NCBI RefSeq assembly: GCF_009176705.1 | Contig: NZ_AP021846.1 | Span: forward strand, 1,954,001-2,018,000 | Length of the DNA: 64,000 nucleotides | From: Pseudoalteromonas sp. A25 | GTDB taxonomy: Bacteria > Pseudomonadota > Gammaproteobacteria > Enterobacterales > Alteromonadaceae | Direction: 5' to 3' | Shown here: piece by piece, positions 18,276 through 26,307 of the stretch | How the letters are laid out: each line of letters opens with the position of its first letter | How positions within the stretch are numbered: the stretch's first letter is position 1 | The notes under the pieces: model-generated | Seen by the model: the letters and a program-made list of their open reading frames with translations, nothing else | Databases searched by the model: none | What the model was told of the DNA's origin: nothing | Made by a program: the position numbers and the translations under genes

Positions 18276-20267
18276 AGCTATGGCTTCTTCCAATACATTG
18301 AACCGTATAGGTTTTGTAAGTACTTTATTCATACCGACGGCTAAGCACTTTTCCTTATCGTCTTGGCCTGCATTGGCCGTCAAAGCGAATATTGGCACAT
18401 CCAGTGCCATTTCTTTTCGCATATATTGCGTCGCTGTTAATCCATCCATTACCGGCATCATCATGTCCATTAGCACTAAATCATATTGTTCAGCTTTGGC
18501 CTTGTTTAATGCCTGAGATCCTGTGTCGGCTAAAGTAACATCGTGGCCTAACTTTTCAAGTAAGGCTCTGATCAAGACCTGGTTTGCAGGGTTATCTTCT
18601 GCCACCAAAACTTTAAGTTTTCTAAGGCCTTCGATTTGCAAAGATTCATCTAACTGCTCTTGAACGTTTTCATAGGGTAATTTAACACTAAATTCAGTGC
18701 CTTCATTAGGCTTACTCTGACAATGTATGCTGCCATTCATCGCCTCTACAATTTTTTTTGTGATGCTTAACCCAAGCCCTACCCCCTGCTGTTTTCGTTT
18801 TACGCTAACGCCAACTTGGGTAAATGGCTCAAATATATACTCAAGCTCTGATTCACTGATCCCAACACCTGTGTCACTCACACACAAATGCAAAAACTCA
18901 CCTTCTACTTTTGCGCTAAAGGTAATTTGTCCGTAACTTGTATATTTAAAAGCGTTACCAATTAAGTTAAATAGAATCTGACCTAATCGCGTCGGGTCAG
19001 AATATATATAATCAGGCAGCTGCTCATCAATCTTAACTTCAAACTTGAGCAAGTCTGATTGACGAAGGCTAAATTGAGCAGCTATAGACTTTAGTTGTTG
19101 CTTAAGCTCAACTCGCGTTAGATCTAATTCAAGAATACCTGATTCAATCTTTGAAAAATCCAACACATCAGATATCAGGCCTTGTAAAAGGGTCGCACTA
19201 CTTTGCGCGTAAGATAACCATTCTCTTTGCTGCGAATTGAGTTCGGTATCTGCCAATAACTCAACCATGCCTAAAATCGCATTCATTGGTGTGCGGATCT
19301 CATGTGACATAACAGCTAAAAACTGAGATTTTGCTGAGTTGGCACTTTCTGCTTTTTCTTTGGCATTTTTATAAGCCAACTCGCGCTGTTTTGCATATGT
19401 TATATCTTTTGCTATTCCCATATAGCCGATATAGTTATGTGTTTCATCGTACTGTGGTCGACCACTTAAAGATATCCAAATGGTTCTATTGGCGTTTAAT
19501 TCAAATTCAAAATCATAAAATTCACTGTGTTGATCCATCAGATGTAAAAACCGTGACCACTTATTTTGTTGCAGGTGCTCGTTATCGTTGCCAATTGTTG
19601 ATAGTGATTTACTAACAAAATGCTGTTTATAAAACTCGTTGTCTTCATTAAACGTACTAACTTGGGTGAACGTTAGGTGCTTATCGGTACGCCAAAACCA
19701 TTCGGATGCAAGTTGTGCAAATAATTCTGATTGCAGTGAGGTCTGCTGCAATAAGTCATAGAAATGATCCGTTTGATTAGAAAACCTATCGATAGCGATG
19801 AGTTTTGCACAAAGTTGTTTCAATACTAAACGTAAACATGGATCGGCTAATATCGCCTCTAATTCTGCGCAGCAATTGGTTTGAGTAAATAAAAACGCGG
19901 CTTTTTCTAGTGAGTCATCTAAACAAATAATGAGCGTACTAGCGAGCTGTTCAGTAATGCCTTTTGCTTGCACGGTAAATGCTAACTCAGTTTGTGCTGT
20001 TTCAACAATGCAGCCTCCCATTATTCTAGCTTGCGTAAAAGCAGGGCTAAGAGGCCAATAAGTATGCTCAAAGATACAATCACTTTGACTATGACTTACA
20101 TATGACCCGTCACTTTCAGGGAGTAAAAGAACACATGCTTGATAAGTAAAATAGGGTGCTACCAATTTTTTTAAATGTGAGAAAAGCACCTCATTATTAT
20201 TTGCATGGCAAATATTGCTTAATGCTACATCTAACTGTTCAATACTAATTAAGCTATTGATTGCCAT
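18258..20267 (-). CDS. Soluble hybrid histidine kinase/response regulator (candidate SypF substitute)
   Basis: A 669-residue cytoplasmic protein; AAAGGGGGG before the ATG at 20267 fixes the start. There are no membrane helices. Residues 1-200 look like a GAF-type sensor region, about 210-320 is a PAS domain ending in '[19 protein letters not shown]', then HisKA with the phospho-His in '[19 protein letters not shown]', HATPase with N box and 'GVGLGLSI', and a C-terminal receiver ([28 protein letters not shown]). Hybrid kinases need an Hpt partner; one is encoded 1 kb away at 21300. By position next to the syp-type island it is the best candidate for the missing SypF. Its signal is unknown and must be cytoplasmic or membrane-permeant. 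Confidence 0.88.
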   Translation of the reverse strand: MAINSLISIEQLDVALSNICHANNNEVLFSHLKKLVAPYFTYQACVLLLPESDGSYVSHSQSDCIFEHTYWPLSPAFTQARIMGGCIVETAQTELAFTVQAKGITEQLASTLIICLDDSLEKAAFLFTQTNCCAELEAILADPCLRLVLKQLCAKLIAIDRFSNQTDHFYDLLQQTSLQSELFAQLASEWFWRTDKHLTFTQVSTFNEDNEFYKQHFVSKSLSTIGNDNEHLQQNKWSRFLHLMDQHSEFYDFEFELNANRTIWISLSGRPQYDETHNYIGYMGIAKDITYAKQRELAYKNAKEKAESANSAKSQFLAVMSHEIRTPMNAILGMVELLADTELNSQQREWLSYAQSSATLLQGLISDVLDFSKIESGILELDLTRVELKQQLKSIAAQFSLRQSDLLKFEVKIDEQLPDYIYSDPTRLGQILFNLIGNAFKYTSYGQITFSAKVEGEFLHLCVSDTGVGISESELEYIFEPFTQVGVSVKRKQQGVGLGLSITKKIVEAMNGSIHCQSKPNEGTEFSVKLPYENVQEQLDESLQIEGLRKLKVLVAEDNPANQVLIRALLEKLGHDVTLADTGSQALNKAKAEQYDLVLMDMMMPVMDGLTATQYMRKEMALDVPIFALTANAGQDDKEKCLAVGMNKVLTKPIRFNVLEEAIASIFIE

Positions 20268-20288
20268 AAACCCCCCTTTGAATTTGCT

Positions 20289-20301
20289 TTGCACAATGCA
20301 A
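20289..20301. promoter_or_regulatory. LuxO/SypG-type palindrome, yvcK-like region
   Basis: TTGCACAATGCAA, a perfect TTGCA-N3-TGCAA palindrome inside a longer CTTTGCA / TGCAAAG repeat. Its centre lies 91 bp upstream of the GG of the sigma-54 promoter at 20385 and 22 bases before the divergent kinase gene. Confidence 0.65.
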
Positions 20302-20384
20302 AGAATAGTGGGCATTTCAATATTGGTCCAATTTAAAAAACAGTGTTTTAAATTAATTTCAATAAGTTATAAAAAAATGTGTGC

Positions 20385-20400
20385 TGGAATAGTCTATGCT
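20385..20400 (+). promoter_or_regulatory. Sigma-54 promoter of the YvcK-like gene
   Basis: TGGAATAGTCTATGCT has GG-N10-GC spacing. Transcription would start near 20412, leaving a leader of about 24 bases. Confidence 0.55.
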
Positions 20401-20435
20401 TATTTATTCTCATTAGTCACTTTCGGTTTGTCTCA

Positions 20436-21296
20436 ATGAAAATAGTATGTTTGGGTGGTGGTCATGGGCTTGCGCAAGTATTAAAAGCGATTAGCCCTCT
20501 TAGCAGCGAATTAACTGCCATTATTGCAACAACGGATAACGGTGGTAGTTCAGGTCGGATTAGATCCTCAGAACAATGCGTGGCACTTGGCGACATAAGA
20601 AGGTGTTGTCTAGAGCTTGCTGGAGATAACTCGATATTACACACTATTTTTCAACATCGCTTCAAAGGGGGCGAGCTCGAAGGTCATAGTCTTGGTAATT
20701 TAGCGCTACTTGGCTTATTACAGCTAACTGATAGCGCGACAGAGGCTGTTGCTCAATTTAACGCAATTTTAGGAAACACTCAAACAGTTCTCCCAATGTC
20801 AGATCAAACAGTCGATTTAATCGCAACGATGCGCAACGGCGACACCGTTATTGGCGAATGCGAAATAGATGCATTAAATGAGCTACCTGAACACATTGGC
20901 CTTACTCACAATGTATGTGCTGATCAAAGAGCCATCGATGCCATTCATCATGCAGATGTCGTACTTATTGGGCCTGGGAGCATAATTTCTAGCGTGATGC
21001 CAGCCTTGCTTGTAGAGAACATAGCGCAGGCCCTTAAAAATACAGCGGCATGTAAAATATTTGTAGAAAACATAGCACAAGAAGATAGCGTTGTTGCGCA
21101 GTTAAAAGAGCACTCTATCATTGACTGGTTACAAAGGCAGGTTGGGTATAAGTTTTGTGATATGAGCTTATCACCGCAAGCGATTGCAAAAATTTCTAAT
21201 CATGCGAGCTGCAGTAACAACTGCGAAAGCCAGTTACATAATATTGAGCAACTTCAGTCTGTATTTACAACGTTGTTTCTGACCAAAAAACGATAA
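20436..21296 (+). CDS. YvcK/CofD-like protein (UPF0052), UDP-sugar-binding family
   Basis: A 286-residue cytoplasmic protein. I chose the ATG at 20436 because the conserved family start 'MKIVCLGGGHGLAQVLKAI' begins there. Further family motifs are 'TAIIATTDNGGSSGRIR', 'ALGDIRRCCLEL', 'GHSLGNLALLGLLQL', 'VLIGPGSIISSVMPALL' and the usual end. YvcK proteins bind UDP-GlcNAc and related UDP-sugars and affect carbon flow and envelope growth in Bacillus. Here the gene has a LuxO/SypG-type palindrome and sigma-54 promoter of its own, which suggests it links nucleotide-sugar status to polysaccharide synthesis. No strong ribosome-binding site is visible. Confidence 0.88.
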   Translation: MKIVCLGGGHGLAQVLKAISPLSSELTAIIATTDNGGSSGRIRSSEQCVALGDIRRCCLELAGDNSILHTIFQHRFKGGELEGHSLGNLALLGLLQLTDSATEAVAQFNAILGNTQTVLPMSDQTVDLIATMRNGDTVIGECEIDALNELPEHIGLTHNVCADQRAIDAIHHADVVLIGPGSIISSVMPALLVENIAQALKNTAACKIFVENIAQEDSVVAQLKEHSIIDWLQRQVGYKFCDMSLSPQAIAKISNHASCSNNCESQLHNIEQLQSVFTTLFLTKKR

Positions 21297-21299
21297 AGT

Positions 21300-21638
21300 T
21301 TAATGTTTATTTGCAATAAGTGTTATGGCATCAGAAAAAGCTTCTTCGCTTAACACTGTTGCTTTTTCAATCAGGGGCGACAGCTCATTTAGGGTAATTT
21401 CTTGATGTTTTGTGGCCATCTCTATTAGCTCACAGGTTTGTGCTAATAAAATCGCGCCATAACTGCGGCTACTACTTTTTAAACTATGTGCAAGGTGTTG
21501 GATAAGTTCTATGTTTTCACTGCTGTTTAGTTCGTTTATCTGTTTTCGCGATTCAGTAACAAATACACTCAAAAGCTGTAGTGCCAGCTCTTCACCTACA
21601 TCATTGCATAATTGGGAAAATATCTTGTTATCTATCAC
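21300..21638 (-). CDS. Hpt phosphotransfer protein (LuxU-like)
   Basis: A 112-residue stand-alone histidine phosphotransfer domain. The phospho-His is in 'LIQHLAHSLKSSSRSYGA', the standard HxLKxxS..GA motif. The start is the GTG at 21638, preceded by AAGGA at the right distance; a longer frame begins at 21671 but would run into the divergent gene. The size matches LuxU (about 114 residues). It probably carries phosphate from the hybrid kinase at 18258 to a receiver such as that of SypG (22670) or the stand-alone receivers. It ends 3 bases from the convergent YvcK-like gene. Confidence 0.88.
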   Translation of the reverse strand: MIDNKIFSQLCNDVGEELALQLLSVFVTESRKQINELNSSENIELIQHLAHSLKSSSRSYGAILLAQTCELIEMATKHQEITLNELSPLIEKATVLSEEAFSDAITLIANKH

Positions 21639-21644
21639 GATGAT

Positions 21645-21654
21645 TCCTTGGGAG
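21645..21654. promoter_or_regulatory. Abutting divergent ribosome-binding sites
   Basis: AAGGA on the minus strand (21645-21649, for the Hpt gene) touches GGGAG on the plus strand (21650-21654, for the glycosyltransferase). The start codons are 21 bases apart, so each promoter must lie inside the opposite gene. Confidence 0.6.
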
Positions 21655-21659
21655 AAGTT

Positions 21660-22673
21660 ATGAGTTATCACGTCATTCTATTTGTTGATTCTGCCGGATT
21701 CGGGGGGATTGAATCTCACATCATAGAGTTAGCAAAACTGCTTACGCGCCATCATGTACAGTGTAGTGTGCTTTTTTACAAAGATCATAATAATCAACCC
21801 TATTATAAAAGGCTGCAGAGTGAAAATATTAAATTTTCATTTCTCAGTGGTAGCATTGTGTCTATGCTTTGCGCTCTGACTAAACTCAAGACAAATACAA
21901 TCATTCATACTCACGGCTATAAAGCAGGGGTTATAGCCAAGCTGTGCTGTAAACTTTTAGCAAAGCCGTGCATCAGCACATATCATGCTGGAGAAACAGG
22001 TCTTGGCAAGGTTAAGTGGTATAACAAACTCGATAAATGGCTCAGTTTTTTATCTTATAACTTTGCGGTGTCGCGAGTTATTGCGGCTCAAATTGATAAG
22101 GCAACTGTATTAGATAACTTTATTGTATCCCCGCAACCCTATTCCGTTCGCAAGAATCGTTCAAATGTACTCAAAGTGGGGTTTGTTGGCAGACTTTCCT
22201 ACGAAAAGGGGCCTGATCAGTTTGCACAAATTGCTAACGCCTTCGCAACTGATAAGCGTTTTTCTTGGCATGTATTTGGTGATGGCCCAATGAAAACCGA
22301 GCTAATGAATATGTCACCTACTCTATCATTGCACGGTATTATTAATAGCAACGAAATATGGCCACAAATCGATGTTCTCTTGGTAACATCACGTCAAGAA
22401 GGTTTACCAATGGCAATTCTGGAGGCGATGTCCAATGGCGTCTTAGTGGTTAGTACTGATGTTGGAGCAATCTCTAACGTAGTGGTAAATCGACAGACAG
22501 GGTATTTAATCGAAGATTTTTCAGTTGTTCTATTTTCTGAGGTTCTCAACCAGCTTGGTGACAACCTAAACATTGACGTATTAACATCTCAAGCACGCAA
22601 CCTTATAAAAGAGCGCTTTTCAGGAAAGCAACAATGGCAGCTACTGGATCAGGCCTATCAAAACTCTATTTAA
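21660..22673 (+). CDS. Glycosyltransferase family 4 (possible SypH/I counterpart)
   Basis: A 337-residue GT-B glycosyltransferase. The start at 21660 is supported by GGGAG six bases upstream and by the family-like 'HVILFVDSAGFGGIESHIIELAK'. The C-terminal nucleotide-sugar domain shows 'KVGFVGRLSYEKGPDQFAQIA', 'WHVFGDGPMKTEL' and the EX7E motif 'SRQEGLPMAILEAMSNGV'. It adds a sugar to a lipid-linked oligosaccharide on the cytoplasmic face. It lies at the edge of the island and its 3' end overlaps the convergent sypG by 4 bases. The donor and acceptor cannot be read from sequence. Confidence 0.85.
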   Translation: MSYHVILFVDSAGFGGIESHIIELAKLLTRHHVQCSVLFYKDHNNQPYYKRLQSENIKFSFLSGSIVSMLCALTKLKTNTIIHTHGYKAGVIAKLCCKLLAKPCISTYHAGETGLGKVKWYNKLDKWLSFLSYNFAVSRVIAAQIDKATVLDNFIVSPQPYSVRKNRSNVLKVGFVGRLSYEKGPDQFAQIANAFATDKRFSWHVFGDGPMKTELMNMSPTLSLHGIINSNEIWPQIDVLLVTSRQEGLPMAILEAMSNGVLVVSTDVGAISNVVVNRQTGYLIEDFSVVLFSEVLNQLGDNLNIDVLTSQARNLIKERFSGKQQWQLLDQAYQNSI

Positions 22674-24115
22674 TGTTGAACCTCAATTTCTTCCCAAGAT
22701 TTTATTTTTCGATAAATTGTTGAAGGGCTTACATCTAACATCGCCGCAGCTTTAGGAATATTGTTATCACACAGGCTTATTGCATGTTCAATGTATCTTT
22801 TTTCTACTATCCATAACGGTTCGATATCACCAACTGATTGAACGGAAGATTGAGATTGATTGTCGATTTTATTTACTTCAGGTGTATGTTGAGCTGCAAA
22901 AGACGGTGAGTTGTGTTGTAAAGTGTTTTCTGAAGAGGTAACAACACCGGTATTACGATGTAAATCCGGCACCATATCTATGTCTATCCAACTTTGTTGG
23001 TTCAACACCAACGTATTTCTTACGGTATTTTCTAATTGTCTCACATTGCCAGGCCATGAGTACGCCAAAAAGGCGCGTTTAACCGACTCTGACATACCGG
23101 TATAGCCATGGCGCTCTTCTTTGGCTAGCTTTCTAAATAATGCATCAGCAATCTCAACAATATCATTGCCCCGCTCTCTCAGCGGCGGTAGCGCAATAGG
23201 AATAACATGTAAGCGATAATACAAATCTTCTCTAAACCTACCTGCTTGCACTTCAGCTAACGGATCGCGATTAGTTGCACAGACGAATCGAACATCCACT
23301 TTAACTTCTTTTTCGCTTCCTACTTGTTGATAGCAGCCTGTTTGAATGAACCTTAATAGTTTGCTTTGCAAATTGATGTCCATTTCGCATAACTCATCTA
23401 AAAATAATGTGCCACCATCGGCTTGTCCGGCTGCACCTTCACGGTTTGCAATCGCACCAGTAAAAGCGCCTTTTAAGTGTCCAAATATTTCACTCTCAAT
23501 CAGATCTTTTGGAATAGCTGCACAATTAAGCGCTACAAAAGGTTTATGCGCTCGAGGAGACGCTAAATGAACAGCTCGCGCACACAGCTCTTTTCCTGTA
23601 CCGCTTTCTCCTGTAATAAATACTGTTGCTTTGGAAGCGGCTGCAGAATTAATAATTTGATACACCGATTGCATTGCTCTTGATGATCCGATAAGGTCAT
23701 AAAACTTACCGTTCTCATAAGTTTTGTGATATTTCTCAACCTCTTGAGTAAGGCTTTTTAATTTTAAGGTGTTATTTATGGTGATCCTAAACCTATCTGC
23801 CTCTACAGGTTTTTCTAAAAAGTCGCTAGCCCCTAAGCGTATTGCCTCTATTGCCATTTCTTTTGTTGCGTGGCCAGTCAGCACGATCACCTGCGGTTTA
23901 TTATCAGCTGATAATTGAGATAAAATATCCAATCCATTGATATCTGGTAACATCACATCTAATACAATCAGATCTGGGTTAAACGATTCGATAGCGCTCA
24001 ACGCTTCTTTCCCGCAATGCGCTATGTCAGTTTGGATCCCTGTAGGGATTAGGTATGACTGATACATCAGCGCCAACGATTCAGTATCTTCGACAATTAA
24101 CACCTTCGGCGGCAT
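22670..24115 (-). CDS. sypG: SypG/LuxO-like sigma-54-dependent response regulator
   Basis: A 481-residue NtrC-type activator. I chose the second ATG (24115), since AAGGA has proper spacing only to it; this places the phospho-Asp (IVLDVMLPDINGL) at residue 53. Receiver (1-120) is followed by AAA+ with Walker A GESGTGKE, the sigma-54 loop 'GHLKGAFTGA', Walker B 'GGTLFLDELCEM' and arginine fingers, then a Fis-type helix-turn-helix (IPKAAAMLDVSPSTIYRKI). The C-terminal 'PLWIVEKRYIEHAISLCDNNIPKAA' is typical of LuxO and SypG. It is the last gene of the sypA operon and the obvious factor for the TTGCA-N3-TGCAA palindromes and sigma-54 promoters of this island. Confidence 0.9.
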   Translation of the reverse strand: MPPKVLIVEDTESLALMYQSYLIPTGIQTDIAHCGKEALSAIESFNPDLIVLDVMLPDINGLDILSQLSADNKPQVIVLTGHATKEMAIEAIRLGASDFLEKPVEADRFRITINNTLKLKSLTQEVEKYHKTYENGKFYDLIGSSRAMQSVYQIINSAAASKATVFITGESGTGKELCARAVHLASPRAHKPFVALNCAAIPKDLIESEIFGHLKGAFTGAIANREGAAGQADGGTLFLDELCEMDINLQSKLLRFIQTGCYQQVGSEKEVKVDVRFVCATNRDPLAEVQAGRFREDLYYRLHVIPIALPPLRERGNDIVEIADALFRKLAKEERHGYTGMSESVKRAFLAYSWPGNVRQLENTVRNTLVLNQQSWIDIDMVPDLHRNTGVVTSSENTLQHNSPSFAAQHTPEVNKIDNQSQSSVQSVGDIEPLWIVEKRYIEHAISLCDNNIPKAAAMLDVSPSTIYRKIKSWEEIEVQH

Positions 24116-24142
24116 ACGCATATTCCTTTGTTGTTTATATTA

Positions 24143-25600
24143 TTAATTAATAACGATTAATGACGCATCGTCAAACTCTTTTGACAAACTAGCTTGAGAG
24201 TTTAACCAAAGTTGCTCTGCATAAACCTCTCCTTTTTTAATGTTATCAGGCAGGCATTCTTGTATACGCTTTTCTTCATTGAGTGTTGAACCCAAATTAT
24301 CAACCCAACCATCAGTATAGAAAATAAGATGTGCTATGTCTTTTAGCGGGTAACAATACTTTTCATAGACATGCTCACAAGAAAGTCCCATGAGTGGGCC
24401 AATGCCGGTCATTGGGCTAAATTTCCCATCTTTTTCAATGGCAATCGGTGGAGGGTGACCTGCATTATAAAAATACATATATTGCGCATCAAAAAACACG
24501 ATAAGCATTGTGAGCATACTTCCTTTGCATATTTTTTCATTGCTCAAGGCTTGGTTCATTGCATCAGCAAGCGTATCAATGTTGCTATAGCTGTTAATAA
24601 ACCCGCTGATAAACCCCTTTATTTCATAGCTAACCTGATTTGCTGATAACCCATGCCCCATTATGTCTGCAATAATAAACCCTTTGTATGGAAACTCTAG
24701 GGGAATAAAAATATCTCCGCCCAAGTTTGTTGTTATGGAACCAAATAAATGTGCTTGGCCAACGTTTCCCATTTCATAACGGAAATTCTCTATTTGGTTA
24801 GTTGACGTTGCAGGATGCACTTTTAATTTGTTCAACACTCTGTCTAAGTTAAGTAATAATCGCTCTTTAGTGACAGGTTTAGGGATATAATCATCAATGC
24901 CAAACCGGTTGAGTTTTTTAATGGTACCTACATCGTTATCACCCGTCAGCATAAGTATCGCTAATCTTGCCTTTATGTCTGATCTTGCCAACTGATTAAG
25001 AAGTGTTTCGCAGGTGTCGTTTTTTAATCTATAGTCAAGCAACAGTATGTCTATTTTAGATTGTGTTATTATCTGCCATGCGTCGCTGCAGTTTTGACAG
25101 GGAATAAACTCAAAGTCACTTTTGACATACGCCTCAATTAAAGACAACTGTGTGATATCGTCATCAACATATAACAGCGTTGTTTTGCGTTTAACCTTGT
25201 AAAGGTTAAACGCAAAATAGTTTTTATTGTCTTTTGTAACGTAACTTGCATCGGGGAAATAGTAGCGAATGAGTGCAACACCCATCCCCCCCTCCGCCAG
25301 ACTTTCGCTTTCAATCGTCCATTGAGAGTTGTTTTGTTCAAACAAGTTGTACGGTTCCAAATTGTCAATTAATTGCACGGTATATACATTGTTTCGTTCT
25401 CCGATTAACAAAGTGATGCACTGATCTTCGCCAAAGCTGTGCCGCAACAAATTGGTTAGATACTCGGTGATTACCAGCGCACTGGCGTCAATATCATCAT
25501 CGCTAATTTTAAGCGCCCCTAATACATGTTTTAATGCATGGCGCACTTGTGTGATAGCTGGACGTATTAAACTAAAACGATTGTGAAACTTAATATCCAT
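24143..25600 (-). CDS. sypE: SypE-like protein: HATPase / receiver / PP2C (SpoIIE-type) phosphatase
   Basis: A 485-residue three-domain regulator with the order of V. fischeri SypE. Residues 1-130 are an RsbW-like kinase domain (N box 'ITEYLTNLLRHSF', G box 'GGMGVALIRYYF'); 138-260 a receiver (LLYVDDD, LLLDYRL, LMLTGDN, IPKPV); 270-485 a SpoIIE/PP2C phosphatase (GGDIFIPLEF, ADIMGHGLSANQ, FYTDGWVDN, DDASLIVI). In Vibrio the kinase and phosphatase activities act on a serine of the STAS protein SypA, and the receiver switches between them. The partner SypA is encoded in the same operon. AAGGTG supports the start. All key motifs look intact. Confidence 0.93.
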   Translation of the reverse strand: MDIKFHNRFSLIRPAITQVRHALKHVLGALKISDDDIDASALVITEYLTNLLRHSFGEDQCITLLIGERNNVYTVQLIDNLEPYNLFEQNNSQWTIESESLAEGGMGVALIRYYFPDASYVTKDNKNYFAFNLYKVKRKTTLLYVDDDITQLSLIEAYVKSDFEFIPCQNCSDAWQIITQSKIDILLLDYRLKNDTCETLLNQLARSDIKARLAILMLTGDNDVGTIKKLNRFGIDDYIPKPVTKERLLLNLDRVLNKLKVHPATSTNQIENFRYEMGNVGQAHLFGSITTNLGGDIFIPLEFPYKGFIIADIMGHGLSANQVSYEIKGFISGFINSYSNIDTLADAMNQALSNEKICKGSMLTMLIVFFDAQYMYFYNAGHPPPIAIEKDGKFSPMTGIGPLMGLSCEHVYEKYCYPLKDIAHLIFYTDGWVDNLGSTLNEEKRIQECLPDNIKKGEVYAEQLWLNSQASLSKEFDDASLIVIN

Positions 25601-25608
25601 AATGCACC

Positions 25609-26307
25609 TTAATGGTTATGAAATAGCCAGTGCTGCTTACGAATTTGACTATCAAGCCAATTGGCTAGTTTTGGCCAACGTGTACTTGATTTTTGCAAAT
25701 GCCTAATCAGTCTTTTTCCTAGTGGCTCAAAATGGTGCTGTGTCACAACAACACGCACTGACTTATGGCCACTATCTTGCAGATGCTTTAGGCCAAGGCA
25801 GAGTGATTCCTCATCATTGTGCCCTAGTGCTGCAACTAAAATGGTCATATTGCTACAAGCGCTTAATGCATGTAACGGCACATTACCTTTATTCAGCTTC
25901 ATTACAGGCGACATGTCTATCAAAATGTAGTCATATTGCTGTAAAAGACGTTCGATGGCATATTGCATTGTCAGTCTATTTTTCGCTGATTCAAGCTCGT
26001 TTAAATGAGAAATAGTTAACAGATCATGCTCTGGCGTTTCTATTACGCTCAACTGACAGGAAATGTCATCGAACTGCCAACATTGAGTCTCGCTCCCATT
26101 GGGTAATGGCGTTGGGTTTAATGGGTTTAAATCAATTAGTAGCACACGATTGTGCTCGGCGCTTAAACCACAAGACACACTCTTACAAAGGCTGCTAGCA
26201 CCTCCGTTACCTGTTAGCGACAAAAATGTGACACAGCGCGCTTTTTGCTCTGTTATTTCGTTGCAAACTCTTTCAAGCTCTTGAAATTGATAAGGTATTG
26301 TTTTCAT
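25609..26307 (-). CDS. sypD: SypD-like CpsD/ParA-type P-loop protein with altered Walker A
   Basis: A 232-residue protein with the fold of the cytoplasmic domain of bacterial tyrosine kinases (CpsD/Wzc). Walker B is present (YDYILIDMSPVMKL), and 'RVLLIDLNPLNPTPLPNG' matches the Walker A' strand. The Walker A segment reads 'SLTGNGGASSLCKS', where the usual GEGKST has lost its lysine. The C-terminus (WLDSQIRKQHWLFHNH) has no tyrosine cluster. It may therefore be an adaptor for the Wzz/exporter complex rather than a true kinase. Its ATG overlaps the sypC stop (ATGA) and it lies 8 bases before sypE. Confidence 0.85.
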   Translation of the reverse strand: MKTIPYQFQELERVCNEITEQKARCVTFLSLTGNGGASSLCKSVSCGLSAEHNRVLLIDLNPLNPTPLPNGSETQCWQFDDISCQLSVIETPEHDLLTISHLNELESAKNRLTMQYAIERLLQQYDYILIDMSPVMKLNKGNVPLHALSACSNMTILVAALGHNDEESLCLGLKHLQDSGHKSVRVVVTQHHFEPLGKRLIRHLQKSSTRWPKLANWLDSQIRKQHWLFHNH

